Shown here piece after piece: positions 17,212 through 28,065 of a stretch of 64,000 bases of DNA. Location of the stretch: assembly GCF_013410655.1 (NCBI RefSeq), contig NZ_JACCFP010000001.1, forward strand, positions 1,364,001 to 1,428,000, written 5' to 3'. This DNA comes from Nocardioides thalensis (GTDB lineage: Bacteria; Actinomycetota; Actinomycetes; Propionibacteriales; Nocardioidaceae). The position numbers and the translations under genes were made by a program. The notes under the pieces were generated by a model. That model was given only the letters and a program-made list of their open reading frames with translations. It had not been told where the DNA came from and did not search any database. Position 1 is the first letter of the stretch, and each line of letters starts with the position of its first letter.

Positions 17212-18984
17212 ATGAGCGAGCAGCAGGGCACCCCGTCCGCGGGCTCGGCCTCCGTCACCGGAGCCCAGAGCCTCGTCAAGTCGCTGGAGGCGGCGGGGGT
17301 CACCGACATCTTCGGGATTCCCGGAGGCGCGATCCTCCCGGCCTACGACCCGTTGATGGACAGCAGCATCCGCCACATCCTGGTGCGTCACGAGCAGGGT
17401 GCCGGCCACGCCGCGCAGGGGTACGCCGCCGCGTCCGGTCGCGTGGGCGTCTGCATGGCGACCTCGGGCCCCGGTGCGACCAACCTCGTCACCCCGATCG
17501 CCGACGCGCACATGGACTCGGTCCCGATGGTCGCGGTCACCGGCCAGGTCGGCGCCTCGATGATCGGCACCGACGCCTTCCAGGAGGCCGACATCCGCGG
17601 CATCACGATGCCGATCACCAAGCACAACTTCCTGGTCACCGACCCCGCCGACATCCCGCGCACCGTCGCCGAGGCGTTCCACATCGCCTCGACCGGCCGC
17701 CCCGGCCCGGTGCTCGTCGACGTCACCAAGTCGGCGCTCCAGGCCACCACCACGTTCGACTGGCCGTCCGAGATCTCGCTCCAGGGCTACCGCCCGGTGA
17801 CGCGTCCGCACGCCAAGCAGATCCGCGAGGCCGCCCGGCTGATCCTCGAGAGCCGCAAGCCGGTCCTGTACGTCGGCGGCGGCACGATCCGCAGCGGTGC
17901 GTCCAAGGAGCTGCTGGCCCTCGCCGAGCTCACCGGCATGCCGGTGGTCACGACGCTGATGGCGCGCGGCGCGTTTCCCGACAGCCACCCGCAGCACCTC
18001 GGCATGCCGGGCATGCACGGCACCGTCGCGGCCGTCGCCGGCCTCCAGAAGAGCGACCTGATCATCAGCCTGGGCGCGCGGTTCGACGACCGGGTCACCG
18101 GCAACCTCGACTCGTTCGCCCCGCAGGCCAAGGTCATCCACGCCGACATCGACCCGGCCGAGATCGGCAAGAACCGCCACGCCGACGTGCCGATCGTCGG
18201 AGACGTCCGCGAGGTGCTGGTCGACCTGATCACCACCCTGCGCACCGAGGCCGAGGCAGGCAACACTGGCGACTACGAGGGCTGGGTCCGCTTCCTCGAG
18301 GGGGTCAGGGGCAGCTACCCGCTCGGCTACGACACCCCGCCCTCCGGTGCGCTGGCGCCGCAGAAGGTGCTCGAGCGGCTGGGCGTCATCTCCGGCCCCG
18401 AGACGATCTACACCGCCGGCGTCGGCCAGCACCAGATGTGGGCTGCCCACTACATCAAGTACGAGCGCCCCAACACCTGGCTCAACTCCGGAGGCCTCGG
18501 CACCATGGGCTACGCCGTGCCGGCGGCGATGGGCGCGAAGGTCGCGATGCCCGACCAGACCGTGTGGGCGGTCGACGGCGACGGCTGCTTCCAGATGACC
18601 AACCAGGAGCTCGCCACCTGCGCGATCAACAACATCCCGATCAAGGTCGCGGTCATCAACAACGAGTCGCTCGGCATGGTCCGCCAGTGGCAGACGCTCT
18701 TCTACAACGAGCGCTACTCCAACACCGACCTGCACTCGAAGCGGATCCCCGACTTCGTGAAGCTGGCCGACGCCTACGGCTGCGTGGGGCTGGCGTGCGA
18801 GTCGCCCGACGACGTCGACGCCACCATCCAGAAGGCGATGGAGATCAACGACGTGCCCGTTGTCGTCGACTTCCGGGTCCACCGCGACGCGATGGTCTGG
18901 CCGATGGTCGCCGCCGGCACCAGCAACGACGACATCAAGTACGCGCGCGACCTCGCGCCCCAGTTCGACGAGGACGACCTCTGA
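17212..18984 (+). CDS. ilvB: acetolactate synthase, large subunit
   Basis: Catalytic subunit of acetohydroxyacid synthase, a ThDP/FAD/Mg enzyme that makes acetolactate and acetohydroxybutyrate, the first common step for valine, leucine and isoleucine. The 590-residue length is standard. Visible are the N-terminal [11 protein letters not shown] and [14 protein letters not shown] with the activating glutamate, and the ThDP motif beginning [18 protein letters not shown] and ending AVINN. ATG 17212 follows a purine-rich gagagagacg. The gene lies behind the leader peptide and attenuator and is followed 1 bp later by ilvN. Confidence 0.97.
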   Translation: MSEQQGTPSAGSASVTGAQSLVKSLEAAGVTDIFGIPGGAILPAYDPLMDSSIRHILVRHEQGAGHAAQGYAAASGRVGVCMATSGPGATNLVTPIADAHMDSVPMVAVTGQVGASMIGTDAFQEADIRGITMPITKHNFLVTDPADIPRTVAEAFHIASTGRPGPVLVDVTKSALQATTTFDWPSEISLQGYRPVTRPHAKQIREAARLILESRKPVLYVGGGTIRSGASKELLALAELTGMPVVTTLMARGAFPDSHPQHLGMPGMHGTVAAVAGLQKSDLIISLGARFDDRVTGNLDSFAPQAKVIHADIDPAEIGKNRHADVPIVGDVREVLVDLITTLRTEAEAGNTGDYEGWVRFLEGVRGSYPLGYDTPPSGALAPQKVLERLGVISGPETIYTAGVGQHQMWAAHYIKYERPNTWLNSGGLGTMGYAVPAAMGAKVAMPDQTVWAVDGDGCFQMTNQELATCAINNIPIKVAVINNESLGMVRQWQTLFYNERYSNTDLHSKRIPDFVKLADAYGCVGLACESPDDVDATIQKAMEINDVPVVVDFRVHRDAMVWPMVAAGTSNDDIKYARDLAPQFDEDDL

Positions 18985-20661
<1,677 letters not shown>

Positions 20662-20668
20662 TCCTCGC

Positions 20669-20779
20669 CGAGTCGGCACAAGTTCGCGTCGCAGACGCGC
20701 CGAGTCGGCAGAAGTTCACACAGCGCGTGCGAACTTCTGCCGACTCGCGTGATTTCAGGTGCGACCTTCTGCCGACTCG
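20669..20779. repeat. 111-bp imperfect palindrome of four 19-bp units
   Basis: Units CGAGTCGGCAnAAGTTCnC start at 20669 and 20701 (+ orientation), and their reverse complements occupy 20729-20747 and 20761-20779. The spacing is 32 bp on each side and all four are symmetric about position 20724. The block fills the space between the convergent ilvC and small membrane protein genes. It could form a large cruciform or RNA hairpin; no T-run follows, so a conventional terminator is not shown. Confidence 0.85.
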
Positions 20780-20783
20780 CGCA

Positions 20784-21053
20784 TCAGCGGGTCAGCAGCC
20801 AGACGCGGGCACGCTGGAGCCAGGGCATCTCGCCGAACACGATCGTCGGTACGGCGATGGTCGCCAGGACGAACGTGCGCAGGACCGGGTTCATGTCGCC
20901 GATCCACGGGCCGAGGACCAGGGACAGCACGGTCAGGGTCGGGAAGACCGCGAGCCAGATCATGACGGCCATCTGCAGCCGGGTGGGCGGCCCGACCGGC
21001 GCGGGGGCGGTGGGCTGGTCGGTGCCGGACGGGGTGTTGGTGAGAGTGCTCAT
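20784..21053 (-). CDS. small two-helix membrane protein
   Basis: An 89-residue protein with a polar Pro/Thr-rich N-terminus and two transmembrane segments (MAVMIWLAVFPTLTVLSLVLG and LRTFVLATIAVPTIVF) separated by a short loop. The sequence resembles the C-terminal membrane tail attached to some ABM-domain proteins, here standing alone. ATG 21053 is supported by a good GAGGAG site. It is divergent from the XRE-type regulator at 21186 with 132 bp between them, so it may be that regulator's target. Confidence 0.7.
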   Translation of the reverse strand: MSTLTNTPSGTDQPTAPAPVGPPTRLQMAVMIWLAVFPTLTVLSLVLGPWIGDMNPVLRTFVLATIAVPTIVFGEMPWLQRARVWLLTR

Positions 21054-21185
21054 CGACTTCTCCTCGGGTGATCTCGTGGTGTGGTGCCTCCACGGTCGTC
21101 GCGCCGGCACGGGCGGAGAAGGCACAGCTCAACCGGGGACCGGCAGTCCCTGTCTGAGCAGCGGGGGACGGCGCATGATGGGGCC

Positions 21186-22034
21186 ATGATCGATCGTGCG
21201 GGCCTCGCCGACTTCCTCCGCCGGCGCCGCGACGGGCTGCGCCCCGAGGACGTCGGGCTGCCGCCCGGATTCCGCCGGCGGGCGCCGGGGCTGCGTCGCG
21301 AGGAGGTCGCCCAGCTCGCCGGGATGTCCACCGACTACTACTCCCGGCTCGAGCAGCAGCGCGGCGCGCACCCGTCGGAGCAGATCGTGGCGTCCCTCGC
21401 GCGGGCGCTGCGCCTGGACCTCGACGAGCGCGACCACCTCTACCACCTGGCCGACCTGACACCACCCGCCCGACGCGCGGGGCGGCACATCAGCCCCGGC
21501 CTGCTGGCACTGGCCGACCGGCTGACCGACGTACCTCTCGTGATCGCCACCGACATCGACGAGGTGCTCTGGCAGAACGCCCTCGCCGACGCGATCCTCG
21601 GTCACCGGGAGCCCGGCGGCGGCCGCGACAGCAACATCACCTGGCGGTGGTTCGCCGTCGAAGGGGCCAGGGACTCGTTCCCCGAGGAGCACTGGCCGAT
21701 CCACTCCGCCGCCCACGTCGCCGACCTGCGCGCGACCCATGCGAGGCGAGCCGGCGACGCCGACGTCAACGAGCTCGTGGACGACCTCCTCGAGCGGAGC
21801 GCGGAGTTCCGCGCGCTCTGGGAGCGCCACGAGGTCGCCGTACGCCGGCACGCGCTGAAGTCGATCGTGCACCCGGAGGTCGGGCTGGTCGAGCTCACGT
21901 GCGAGATCCTCTTCACGCCCGAGGAGGACCTGCGGGTGCGGGCGTTCCTCCCGGTCGAGGGCACGGACGCGCGCGAGAAGCTGGAGCTGCTCCGGGTCAT
22001 CGGCACCCAGAGCTTCGAGCAGAGCAGGACCTGA
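21186..22034 (+). CDS. XRE-family regulator with MmyB-like ligand domain
   Basis: A 282-residue transcription factor. Residues 1-75 form a Cro/cI-type HTH (GLRREEVAQLAGMSTDYYSR, LEQQRGAHPSEQIVASLARAL), and the remainder is the MmyB-like ligand-binding domain common in actinobacteria (VPLVIATDIDEVLWQNALADAILG, NITWRWF, HPEVGLVELTCEIL). The ligand is unknown; some family members are proposed to bind fatty acids. CATGAT lies 6 nt upstream of ATG 21186, so translation may be leaderless. These regulators often control a divergent neighbour, here the two-helix membrane protein. Confidence 0.88.
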   Translation: MIDRAGLADFLRRRRDGLRPEDVGLPPGFRRRAPGLRREEVAQLAGMSTDYYSRLEQQRGAHPSEQIVASLARALRLDLDERDHLYHLADLTPPARRAGRHISPGLLALADRLTDVPLVIATDIDEVLWQNALADAILGHREPGGGRDSNITWRWFAVEGARDSFPEEHWPIHSAAHVADLRATHARRAGDADVNELVDDLLERSAEFRALWERHEVAVRRHALKSIVHPEVGLVELTCEILFTPEEDLRVRAFLPVEGTDAREKLELLRVIGTQSFEQSRT

Positions 22035-22049
22035 CGCCTAGGGCGTGTC

Positions 22050-22484
22050 CTACCCCGTCACGGCGAGGAGTACGGCGCCGCCGCCGACGAGCAGGATGCC
22101 GACCCACTGGAGTCCCGACAGCCGCTCGGACAGGAACGTGACGCCGAAGACCGCGACGAGCACGACACTCAGCTTGTCGACCGGGGCGACGAGGGAGGCG
22201 TCGCCGACCTTCAGCGCCCGGAAGTAGCAGATCCACGAGGCGCCGGTGGCGAGACCGGACAGGACGAGGAACAGCCAGGTCCTGGTGCTGATCTCGCCGG
22301 GGGAGTGGAACTTGCCGACGGCCAGCAGGATCAGTCCCAGCGTCACCAGGATGACGATCGTGCGGATGAAGGTGGCGACGTCGGAGTCGATCTCCTTGAC
22401 GCCGACCTTGGCGAAGATTGCCGTGAGCGCGGCGAAGAAGGCCGACAGCAGCGCCCAGAACCACCAGGCCGAGGTGAGATCCAT
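22050..22484 (-). CDS. single-domain EamA transporter
   Basis: A 144-residue membrane protein with one EamA unit of about five hydrophobic segments (AWWFWALLSAFFAALTAIFAKVG, TIVILVTLGLILLAVG, LFLVLSGLATGASWICYFRAL, and the C-terminal VGILLVGGGAVLLAV). Half-length EamA proteins are thought to work as dimers, unlike the two-domain exporter at 1065. ATG 22484 was chosen because the upstream extension has no membrane character. It is convergent with the XRE gene and lies 48 bp downstream of the ABC permease on the same strand. Confidence 0.82.
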   Translation of the reverse strand: MDLTSAWWFWALLSAFFAALTAIFAKVGVKEIDSDVATFIRTIVILVTLGLILLAVGKFHSPGEISTRTWLFLVLSGLATGASWICYFRALKVGDASLVAPVDKLSVVLVAVFGVTFLSERLSGLQWVGILLVGGGAVLLAVTG

Positions 22485-22532
22485 CGGATGATGGTCGCAC
22501 CTCGGCCCGGTGGTGGGGAGCAAGTCGAGCGG

Positions 22533-23357
22533 CTACTTCACCTCGCTGCGCATCACCAGACGCAGCCCGATGACGAACGGGACCAGCACCCACAGACCGG
22601 TGGTCAGGCCGAGCTGCACCCAGTCCTGGCTGCTGAGCTCGGAGTCGAACAGGAGGAACCGCGTCTGGTTGAGGTCGAACCAGGCGGCGTTGTCGGCCCA
22701 CCAGTCCTGTGCCGAGGCGAGGGCCTCGGACAGGCCGGGCAGCACCAGGCTGAACACGAAGTAGCCGACGATCGCGGCCGGGGAGTTGCGGAACAGCAGG
22801 CCGAGCGTGAACCCGACGAGCATGCCGAGCTCGTTGGCGAGCACGATCTGCGCGATGTTCCAGGCGGGGATGTCCCACACGGGGTCGTTGCCGGTGATGC
22901 CGGCGGCGACCAGGTTGCCGATGGCGCCGATGCCGAGCGCGACCAGCATCGAGATCGCACCGAGCGCGAGCACGTTGACGAGCTTGGCGCCGATGACCCG
23001 GCGGCGGCTCGGCACCAGGGTGAAGCTGGTCAGCGCGGTGCGCTGGCTCCACTCGCTGCTCACCGCCAGCGCGGCGACCAGCGGCAGGATGATCGACGTC
23101 GGGCTGCCGACGGACGCTGCGAACGAGTCGAGGCTCAGCTCGTCGCGGTCGCCGACCAGCACCGTGATCGTGGTGGCGATCGCGGAGGAGATGACGATGC
23201 TCGCCATCAGCCAGAAGCCGGCACGGGTGTCGAACATCTTGCGGAGCTCGACGGCGAGGATCCGGGTGAACGGGATGGGGTCGGGGACCGCCCGCTCCCG
23301 CTTCGGTACGGCGACCGCGGCTCCCGAGGCCGTGGCCGGGATGGTGGTGGTGCTCAT
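22533..23357 (-). CDS. ABC-2-type transporter permease
   Basis: A 274-residue permease with about six membrane spans (ASIVISSAIATTITVLVG, PTSIILPLVAALAVSSEW, VLALGAISMLVALGIGAIG and others) and the ABC-2 signature region SSEWSQRTALTSFTLVPSRRRVIGAKL. It pairs with the ATPase at 23354-24253, whose stop overlaps this start by 4 bp. Such two-gene exporters usually move lipids, peptides or antibiotics out of the cell; the cargo is unknown. The polar N-terminal ~45 residues are cytoplasmic. Confidence 0.87.
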   Translation of the reverse strand: MSTTTIPATASGAAVAVPKRERAVPDPIPFTRILAVELRKMFDTRAGFWLMASIVISSAIATTITVLVGDRDELSLDSFAASVGSPTSIILPLVAALAVSSEWSQRTALTSFTLVPSRRRVIGAKLVNVLALGAISMLVALGIGAIGNLVAAGITGNDPVWDIPAWNIAQIVLANELGMLVGFTLGLLFRNSPAAIVGYFVFSLVLPGLSEALASAQDWWADNAAWFDLNQTRFLLFDSELSSQDWVQLGLTTGLWVLVPFVIGLRLVMRSEVK

Positions 23358-24253
23358 GCTGCTGCTCCTTCGCGCTGGGTCTCGGCGGTGAGCTCGAGGA
23401 AGATCTCCTCCAGGCCGGCGCCGTCGGCCGCCCGGAGCTCGGTGACGGGGACGCCGGCGGCGAACGCCGTACGCCCGACCGCTGCGGCGTCGGCCTCGGC
23501 GCGGAGTGCGCCGTCCCCGCCGGTGTGGGTGGTGATGCCCGCCGCGGTGAGCGCGGCGGCGAGAGCGACCGGGTCGTCGGAGCGGACCAGGGTGCCGGCG
23601 GAGGCGAGGAGGTCGTCCTTGCTGCCCTCGGCGACGATCCGGCCGTTGCCGATCACCACGATGTCGTCGGCGATGACCTCGATCTCGTGCAGGAGGTGCG
23701 AGGAGAGCAGCACGGTGCCGCCCTCGTCGGCGAACCCGCGGAGCAGGTCGCGCATCCAGCGGATGCCCGCGGGGTCGAGGCCGTTGGCCGGCTCGTCGAG
23801 GATGAGCACCTCGGGGTCGCCGATCAGCGCCGTCGCGATGCCGAGGCGCTGCCGCATGCCGAGCGAGTAGTTGCGCACCCGGCGGCCGGCCTCCTCCTCA
23901 GTGAGGCTGACCCGCGCCAGCATCTCGTCGACGCGGTCCTTCGGGACGCCGATGGTGCGGGCGGCCACGGTGAGGATCTCCCGGCCGGTGCGGCCCGCGT
24001 GCTGGGCGGAGGCGTCGAGCAGGACGCCGACCTCGCGGCCCGGGTTGGGCAGGTCGGCGTAGTGGCGGCCGAGCACGGTGGCCGTCCCGGACGACGCCGG
24101 GGTGAGGCCGACCATGATCCGCATGGTGGTGGACTTGCCGGCGCCGTTGGGGCCCAGGAAGCCGGTCACGCGGCCGGGTGCGGCCGAGAACGTGACCTGG
24201 TCGACGGCCGTGTAGCCGCCGTAGCGCTTGGTGAGTGACTCGATGGTGATCAT
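23354..24253 (-). CDS. ABC transporter ATP-binding protein
   Basis: A 299-residue ATPase of the CcmA/DrrA type. Walker A is GPNGAGKST near residue 37, the signature is YSLGMRQRLGIA near 130, Walker B is LILDEPANGLDP, and the H-loop is SSHLLHEIE. The C-terminal ~90 residues follow the usual accessory domain of antibiotic/lipid exporters. ATG 24253 begins the conserved MITIESLTKRYG. It energises the permease encoded immediately downstream, with a 4-bp ATGA overlap indicating translational coupling. Confidence 0.92.
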   Translation of the reverse strand: MITIESLTKRYGGYTAVDQVTFSAAPGRVTGFLGPNGAGKSTTMRIMVGLTPASSGTATVLGRHYADLPNPGREVGVLLDASAQHAGRTGREILTVAARTIGVPKDRVDEMLARVSLTEEEAGRRVRNYSLGMRQRLGIATALIGDPEVLILDEPANGLDPAGIRWMRDLLRGFADEGGTVLLSSHLLHEIEVIADDIVVIGNGRIVAEGSKDDLLASAGTLVRSDDPVALAAALTAAGITTHTGGDGALRAEADAAAVGRTAFAAGVPVTELRAADGAGLEEIFLELTAETQREGAAA

Positions 24254-24558
24254 GACGAGAACTCTCGCGGCGGGAGGGCCTCGCGCGCGTCGGGCTTGTC
24301 CCCCTTGCTGTCCCTGAGTGACCCCTGAGGTTGTCTCGGGGGAGCGGGGGGTGGAGGTGAGGGTCGGGTGTGTGGCGCCGGGGCTCGAGGGGCCACGGCC
24401 GGGCTTGCTCGCTCCGCCGCGCGGCGGCGCTCTCGGGCTGGCCGCCGCGGGGGGCGGGGCGCCGGCGCGTCGTCGCGAAATCGCCCGGCCGTAACCCCTC
24501 GAGCCCCGGCGCCGCTCGCCCGAGGAACACGCCGGCGGAGCACGGCGTTGTGCCGCAC
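24254..24558. other. 305-bp intergenic region, no gene seen
   Basis: This space separates the divergent ABC exporter and FrnE-like genes. Open frames crossing it are low-complexity Arg/Ala/Pro and have no family resemblance. It is dominated by the fold-back element at 24374-24513; the flanks must contain both promoters, but I could not pick either with confidence. Confidence 0.6.
24374..24513. repeat. fold-back element with 31-bp inverted repeats
   Basis: Left arm 24374-24404 starts GGCGCCGGGGCTCGAGGGG; the right arm 24483-24513 ends with its exact complement. After those 19 perfect pairs there is a 3-nt mismatch and then 9 more pairs (CGGCCGGGC / GCCCGGCCG). The 78-bp interior is itself GC-rich and contains CCGCCGCGCGGCGG. 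No target-site duplication or coding capacity was recognised. It resembles a REP/MITE-like fold-back sequence. Confidence 0.8.
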
Positions 24559-25275
24559 ATGCGTATCGATGTGTGGAGCGACGTCGTCTGCCCGTGGTGC
24601 TCGATCGGCAAGAAGCGGCTGGAGAAGGCGATCGCCGGCTTCCCCCACCGCGACCAGGTGGAGGTCGTCTACCACTCGTTCCAGCTCGACCCGTCGGCCC
24701 CCACCGAGCCGACGGAGACCGCACGCCAGATGCTGTCGCGCAAGTACCGGATGAGCGATGCGCAGGCCGCCGAGGCTCAGGGCCGGGTGATCGCGCTCGC
24801 CGCCGAGGAGGGCATGGACTTCACCCGCCACAGCGAGTCGCCATTCGTCGGCACTGCCGACGCGCACCGGCTGCTCCACCTCGCGCTCGCGGAGAGCGGC
24901 CCCGAGCGGCAGGCGGTGCTCAAGGACGCGCTGCTGCACGCCTACTTCGGCGAGGCCAGCAACGTCGCCGACCACGCCGTGCTGCGCGAGGTCGCGGTCG
25001 CCGCCGGGCTCGACCCGGTCCGGGTCGACGAGGTGCTGTCGGGCAGGGAGTACGCCGACGCGGTCGAGGCCGACATCCGGCAGGCGGCGGCGTACGGCGC
25101 GACCGGCGTGCCGTTCTTCGTCGTCGACCAGAAGTTCGGCATCTCGGGCGCCCAGCCGGTCGAGCTGTTCGCGCAGGCGCTCGAGCGGGCGTGGGCGGCC
25201 GCGCACCCGGTGCTCGAGACCGTTCCGGGCGCGGCGGACGCCGACGCCTGCGGCCCCGACGGCTGCCCCATCTGA
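24559..25275 (+). CDS. DsbA-family oxidoreductase (FrnE-like)
   Basis: A 238-residue cytoplasmic thioredoxin-fold protein of the FrnE/2-hydroxychromene-2-carboxylate isomerase-like group. The active site CPWC lies at residues 11-14 (VWSDVVCPWCSIGKKR), the cis-proline region is GVPFFVVDQKFGISGAQP, and the helical insert carries the typical ARQMLSRKY and TADAHRLLHLA segments. There is no signal peptide. A second cysteine pair ends the protein (ACGPDGCPI), as in several actinobacterial FrnE homologues, and may bind metal or participate in thiol exchange. Disulfide isomerase activity and oxidative-stress tolerance are known for the family; the role here is inferred. Confidence 0.88.
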   Translation: MRIDVWSDVVCPWCSIGKKRLEKAIAGFPHRDQVEVVYHSFQLDPSAPTEPTETARQMLSRKYRMSDAQAAEAQGRVIALAAEEGMDFTRHSESPFVGTADAHRLLHLALAESGPERQAVLKDALLHAYFGEASNVADHAVLREVAVAAGLDPVRVDEVLSGREYADAVEADIRQAAAYGATGVPFFVVDQKFGISGAQPVELFAQALERAWAAAHPVLETVPGAADADACGPDGCPI

Positions 25276-25277
25276 TC

Positions 25278-25823
25278 TCAGCGGCGCGCGACCAGCCAGG
25301 GCAGAGCCCCGGCGAGCAGCAGCGTCGCCGCCACCAGCAGCGACGGAGAGTCGGCGCGGTCCTCGACCGCCGCCACCAACGCTGCCAGCGCGGCCGCGGC
25401 TGAGAGCAGCACCAGCGCCCGGGCCAGCAGGCGCCCGACGACACCGACCGACGGCACCACGCCCGGCGGACCGGTCGCTGCGAGCGCTGTCGCCAGGTGG
25501 AAGGCAAGGGCGCAGCCGGCCACGACCATCGTGGCCCCGGCGCCCGGGTCGGGGACAGCCACCAGCCACCACGCGGCCAGCGCGGCGAGCGTCAGGAGAG
25601 GCGCGCCGCTGTCCGGCGCCACGGCCGACGCGAGCGCCAGCACCACGAGGACGGCTGCCGGCCAGAGCGGCGCTCCGGCGCGGGCCCCTTCCGGCGACGA
25701 CGCCCACGTCGCGGCCGCCGCCGCGAGCACGGGCAGCACGACCGCCGCGTGCAGGAGGGTGCGGCCGACCGTGATCGTCGCGATCCGCCGCCCCGCCCGG
25801 TCCTGGACGACCAGGCCGCTCAT
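25278..25823 (-). CDS. membrane protein of the MoxR/DUF58 operon
   Basis: A 181-residue protein with five or six Ala/Leu/Val-rich transmembrane segments and little polar sequence. No family motif is recognised. ATG 25823 overlaps the DUF58 stop by 4 bp, so it is the last gene of the operon starting at 29140. Its stop is 2 bp from the convergent FrnE-like gene. Its steady position next to MoxR and DUF58 suggests a membrane partner of that complex. Confidence 0.7.
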   Translation of the reverse strand: MSGLVVQDRAGRRIATITVGRTLLHAAVVLPVLAAAAATWASSPEGARAGAPLWPAAVLVVLALASAVAPDSGAPLLTLAALAAWWLVAVPDPGAGATMVVAGCALAFHLATALAATGPPGVVPSVGVVGRLLARALVLLSAAAALAALVAAVEDRADSPSLLVAATLLLAGALPWLVARR

Positions 25824-27100
25824 CGCGGCACCAGCCGGGGTACGGCGGACCGCTGGCTGAGGTCGCGCAGCACCCGGTCGAGGCTGTGTGCACCGGCCCA
25901 CGGCACGAACGGCACGCCGAGCGCTGCGAGCCGGTCCATCTCGACCCGCCGTTGGAGCATCCGCAGCCGCCACGCCAGCGCCGCCGGCGTCGTACCGCCC
26001 TCGACCCCGACGCCGGGCGGCAGCGTGTCGATGACCACGACGTCGATGCCGGCGCGGTTGAGGATCGCGACCTGCTGGGTCGCGGCCGGGTCGATCAGCG
26101 GCGACAGCAGCAGCGCGAGCGTCCCGGCGCGCAGGCCCTGGCGCGCGGCGAGCGGCGCCTCGCCGCGGGCGGTGCCGGGCTCGATGAGCGCGAGCGAGTC
26201 GAGGATCCGGCGCAGCTGCGTGCCGCCCGTCGCCGCCGGCACCACGCTCACGCCCCAGGCGCCGAAGACCCGCACGCCGACCCGGTCGCCGCGGTGCAGG
26301 AAGTGCTCGGCCAGCACGGCGGCCGCCCGCACGGCGAGGTCCATCGAGCTGTGCACACCGCCGAGGCCGGCGCTCTCGCCGACGTCGTTGACCGCGTCGA
26401 CGAGGATCGCCACGTGCGCGTCCTCGTCGGCGTACGTCGCGGTCACGTGCAGCCGTCCGGTCCGCGCGGAGACGGGCCAGTGGATCCGACGCAGCCGGTC
26501 GCCGGGCGCGAACGGCCGCACCTTCGCGAACTCGGTGCCCTCGCCCGTGCGCGCGGCGCGCTCGGGCCCGACCAGCCCGCGCGGGTGGGGCGCCGGTGCC
26601 GCCATCTCCAGCGGCGAGGTCACCGGCAGCACCGTCAGTCGCAACGGCTCCGCGAGCACGGGGCCCGAGCGCCAGGCGAGCCACGGGTCGTAGGCGGCGA
26701 CCGCGGGCTCGCCGAGGCGGCGCCTGCCCCACCGGGTGGGCCGCAGCGCCGCCTCGGCGGCTGCCGTCCCCTCCACTGCCGCGACCAGCACGCCCTCGGC
26801 GGGCTCGACGTCGAGCCACCGCTGGCCCGGGTGCAGCGCGGCCACGACTCCGCCGCTCGGCAGCCCGGTCACGACCGCCTGCCACGTGAGCTCCTCGCCC
26901 TCGTGCACGGTGAGCGACTCGCCCGGCGCGGAGACGGCCGGCTCGACGCTCGGTCGGGCGGCGGTCGCCCAGATCGCGGCCGCGACGAGCGGCGCGGCGA
27001 TCACCACCGCGTCCGGCCGGCCCAGCAGGACCCCGACGACGAGCAGCCCGAGCCCGACGATCGCCGCGCGCAGGTAGGCGTACGTAGCCCGCCAGCTCAC
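25820..27100 (-). CDS. DUF58-domain protein
   Basis: A 426-residue protein with two N-terminal membrane helices (LRAAIVGLGLLVVGVLLG, AVVIAAPLVAAAIWATAA), a beta-rich middle and the DUF58 core: TEFAKVRPFAPGDRLRRIHWPVSARTG-type sequence near 215-240. The C-terminal half has a vWA-like fold with an AILVDAVND segment. DUF58 proteins are regularly paired with MoxR ATPases and are thought to be assembly or processing factors for envelope proteins. GTG 27100 overlaps the MoxR stop by 4 bp. The function in this organism is unknown. Confidence 0.88.
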   Translation of the reverse strand: MSWRATYAYLRAAIVGLGLLVVGVLLGRPDAVVIAAPLVAAAIWATAARPSVEPAVSAPGESLTVHEGEELTWQAVVTGLPSGGVVAALHPGQRWLDVEPAEGVLVAAVEGTAAAEAALRPTRWGRRRLGEPAVAAYDPWLAWRSGPVLAEPLRLTVLPVTSPLEMAAPAPHPRGLVGPERAARTGEGTEFAKVRPFAPGDRLRRIHWPVSARTGRLHVTATYADEDAHVAILVDAVNDVGESAGLGGVHSSMDLAVRAAAVLAEHFLHRGDRVGVRVFGAWGVSVVPAATGGTQLRRILDSLALIEPGTARGEAPLAARQGLRAGTLALLLSPLIDPAATQQVAILNRAGIDVVVIDTLPPGVGVEGGTTPAALAWRLRMLQRRVEMDRLAALGVPFVPWAGAHSLDRVLRDLSQRSAVPRLVPR

Positions 27101-28065
27101 ACCCGCTCCCGCGCGGTCGGTGCCGGCACCTGGTTGAGGACCGTCTCGACCACGGTGCGTCCTGAGATCTCGGTCATCCAGAGCTCGGGGCGGATCGTGA
27201 TCCGATGCGCCAGCGCGGGCACGGCGACGGCCTTCACGTCCTCGGGCACGACGAAGTCGCGGCCGGCGATCACGGCGTACCCCCTCGCCACGAGCATCAG
27301 CGCGAGCCCGCCGCGCGGCGACGAGCCGACGAGCGTGTGCTGGTGGGAGCGGGTCGCGCCGGCGAGCGCGACGCAGTAGCGGCCGATGTCGGGGTCGACG
27401 GTCACCGCCTCGACGGCCGCCTGGATGTCGCGCAGCTCCTCGGGCGTGGTGACCTGCCTCAGCGTCTGCTCCTCCTGCCGGCGCTCGAGGCGGCGCCGCA
27501 GCACCTCCCACTCCTCGTCGGCGTCGGGGTAGCCGAAGCCGACCCGCAGGAGGAACCGGTCCAGCTGTGCCTCGGGCAGCGGATAGGTGCCCTCGTACTC
27601 GATGGGGTTGGCCGTCGCGAGCACGTGGAACGGCGGCTCCAGCTCGAACGTGCGGCCCTCGATCGTCACCTGCCGCTCCTGCATCGCCTCGAGGAGCGCG
27701 GCCTGCGTCTTGGGCGGCGTCCGGTTGATCTCGTCGGCGAGCAGCAGGCCGGTGAACAGCGGCCCCGGGCGGAACTCGAACTCGCCCTTGCTCTGGTCGT
27801 AGATGAACGAGCCGGTGAGGTCGGCGGGCAGCAGGTCGGGGGTGAACTGCGCCCGCCGGAACTCCAGGCCGAGGGTCTGCGCGAACGAGCGAGCGGCGAG
27901 CGTCTTGCCGAGCCCCGGGAAGTCCTCGAGGAGGACGTGGCCGCCGGCGAGGATGCCGGCGAGGACGAGGGTGAGCGCGTCGCGCTTCCCGACGACGGCG
28001 GTCTCCACCTCGTCGAGGACCTCCCGCGCGCGCCGCGACGCGGTGACGGAGTCGATGGTCGTCAC
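27097..28065 (-). CDS. MoxR-family AAA+ ATPase
   Basis: A 322-residue AAA+ chaperone-like ATPase. Walker A appears as EDFPGLGKT near residue 50, Walker B as LLADEINR, sensor 1 as VLATANPIEYEGTYPLPEAQLDRF, and sensor 2 in SPRGGLALMLVARGYA; together these are the MoxR signature. MoxR proteins mature or remodel protein complexes. GTG 28065 begins the natural N-terminus (MTTIDSVTASRRAREVLDEV) and overlaps the upstream stop by 4 bp. It would act with the DUF58 and DUF4129 proteins of the same operon. Confidence 0.93.
   Translation of the reverse strand: MTTIDSVTASRRAREVLDEVETAVVGKRDALTLVLAGILAGGHVLLEDFPGLGKTLAARSFAQTLGLEFRRAQFTPDLLPADLTGSFIYDQSKGEFEFRPGPLFTGLLLADEINRTPPKTQAALLEAMQERQVTIEGRTFELEPPFHVLATANPIEYEGTYPLPEAQLDRFLLRVGFGYPDADEEWEVLRRRLERRQEEQTLRQVTTPEELRDIQAAVEAVTVDPDIGRYCVALAGATRSHQHTLVGSSPRGGLALMLVARGYAVIAGRDFVVPEDVKAVAVPALAHRITIRPELWMTEISGRTVVETVLNQVPAPTARERV

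Noticed and set aside
20669..20779. Bidirectional intrinsic terminator
   Set aside because: Stems are strong but no T-run follows on either strand, so termination is not shown by sequence.
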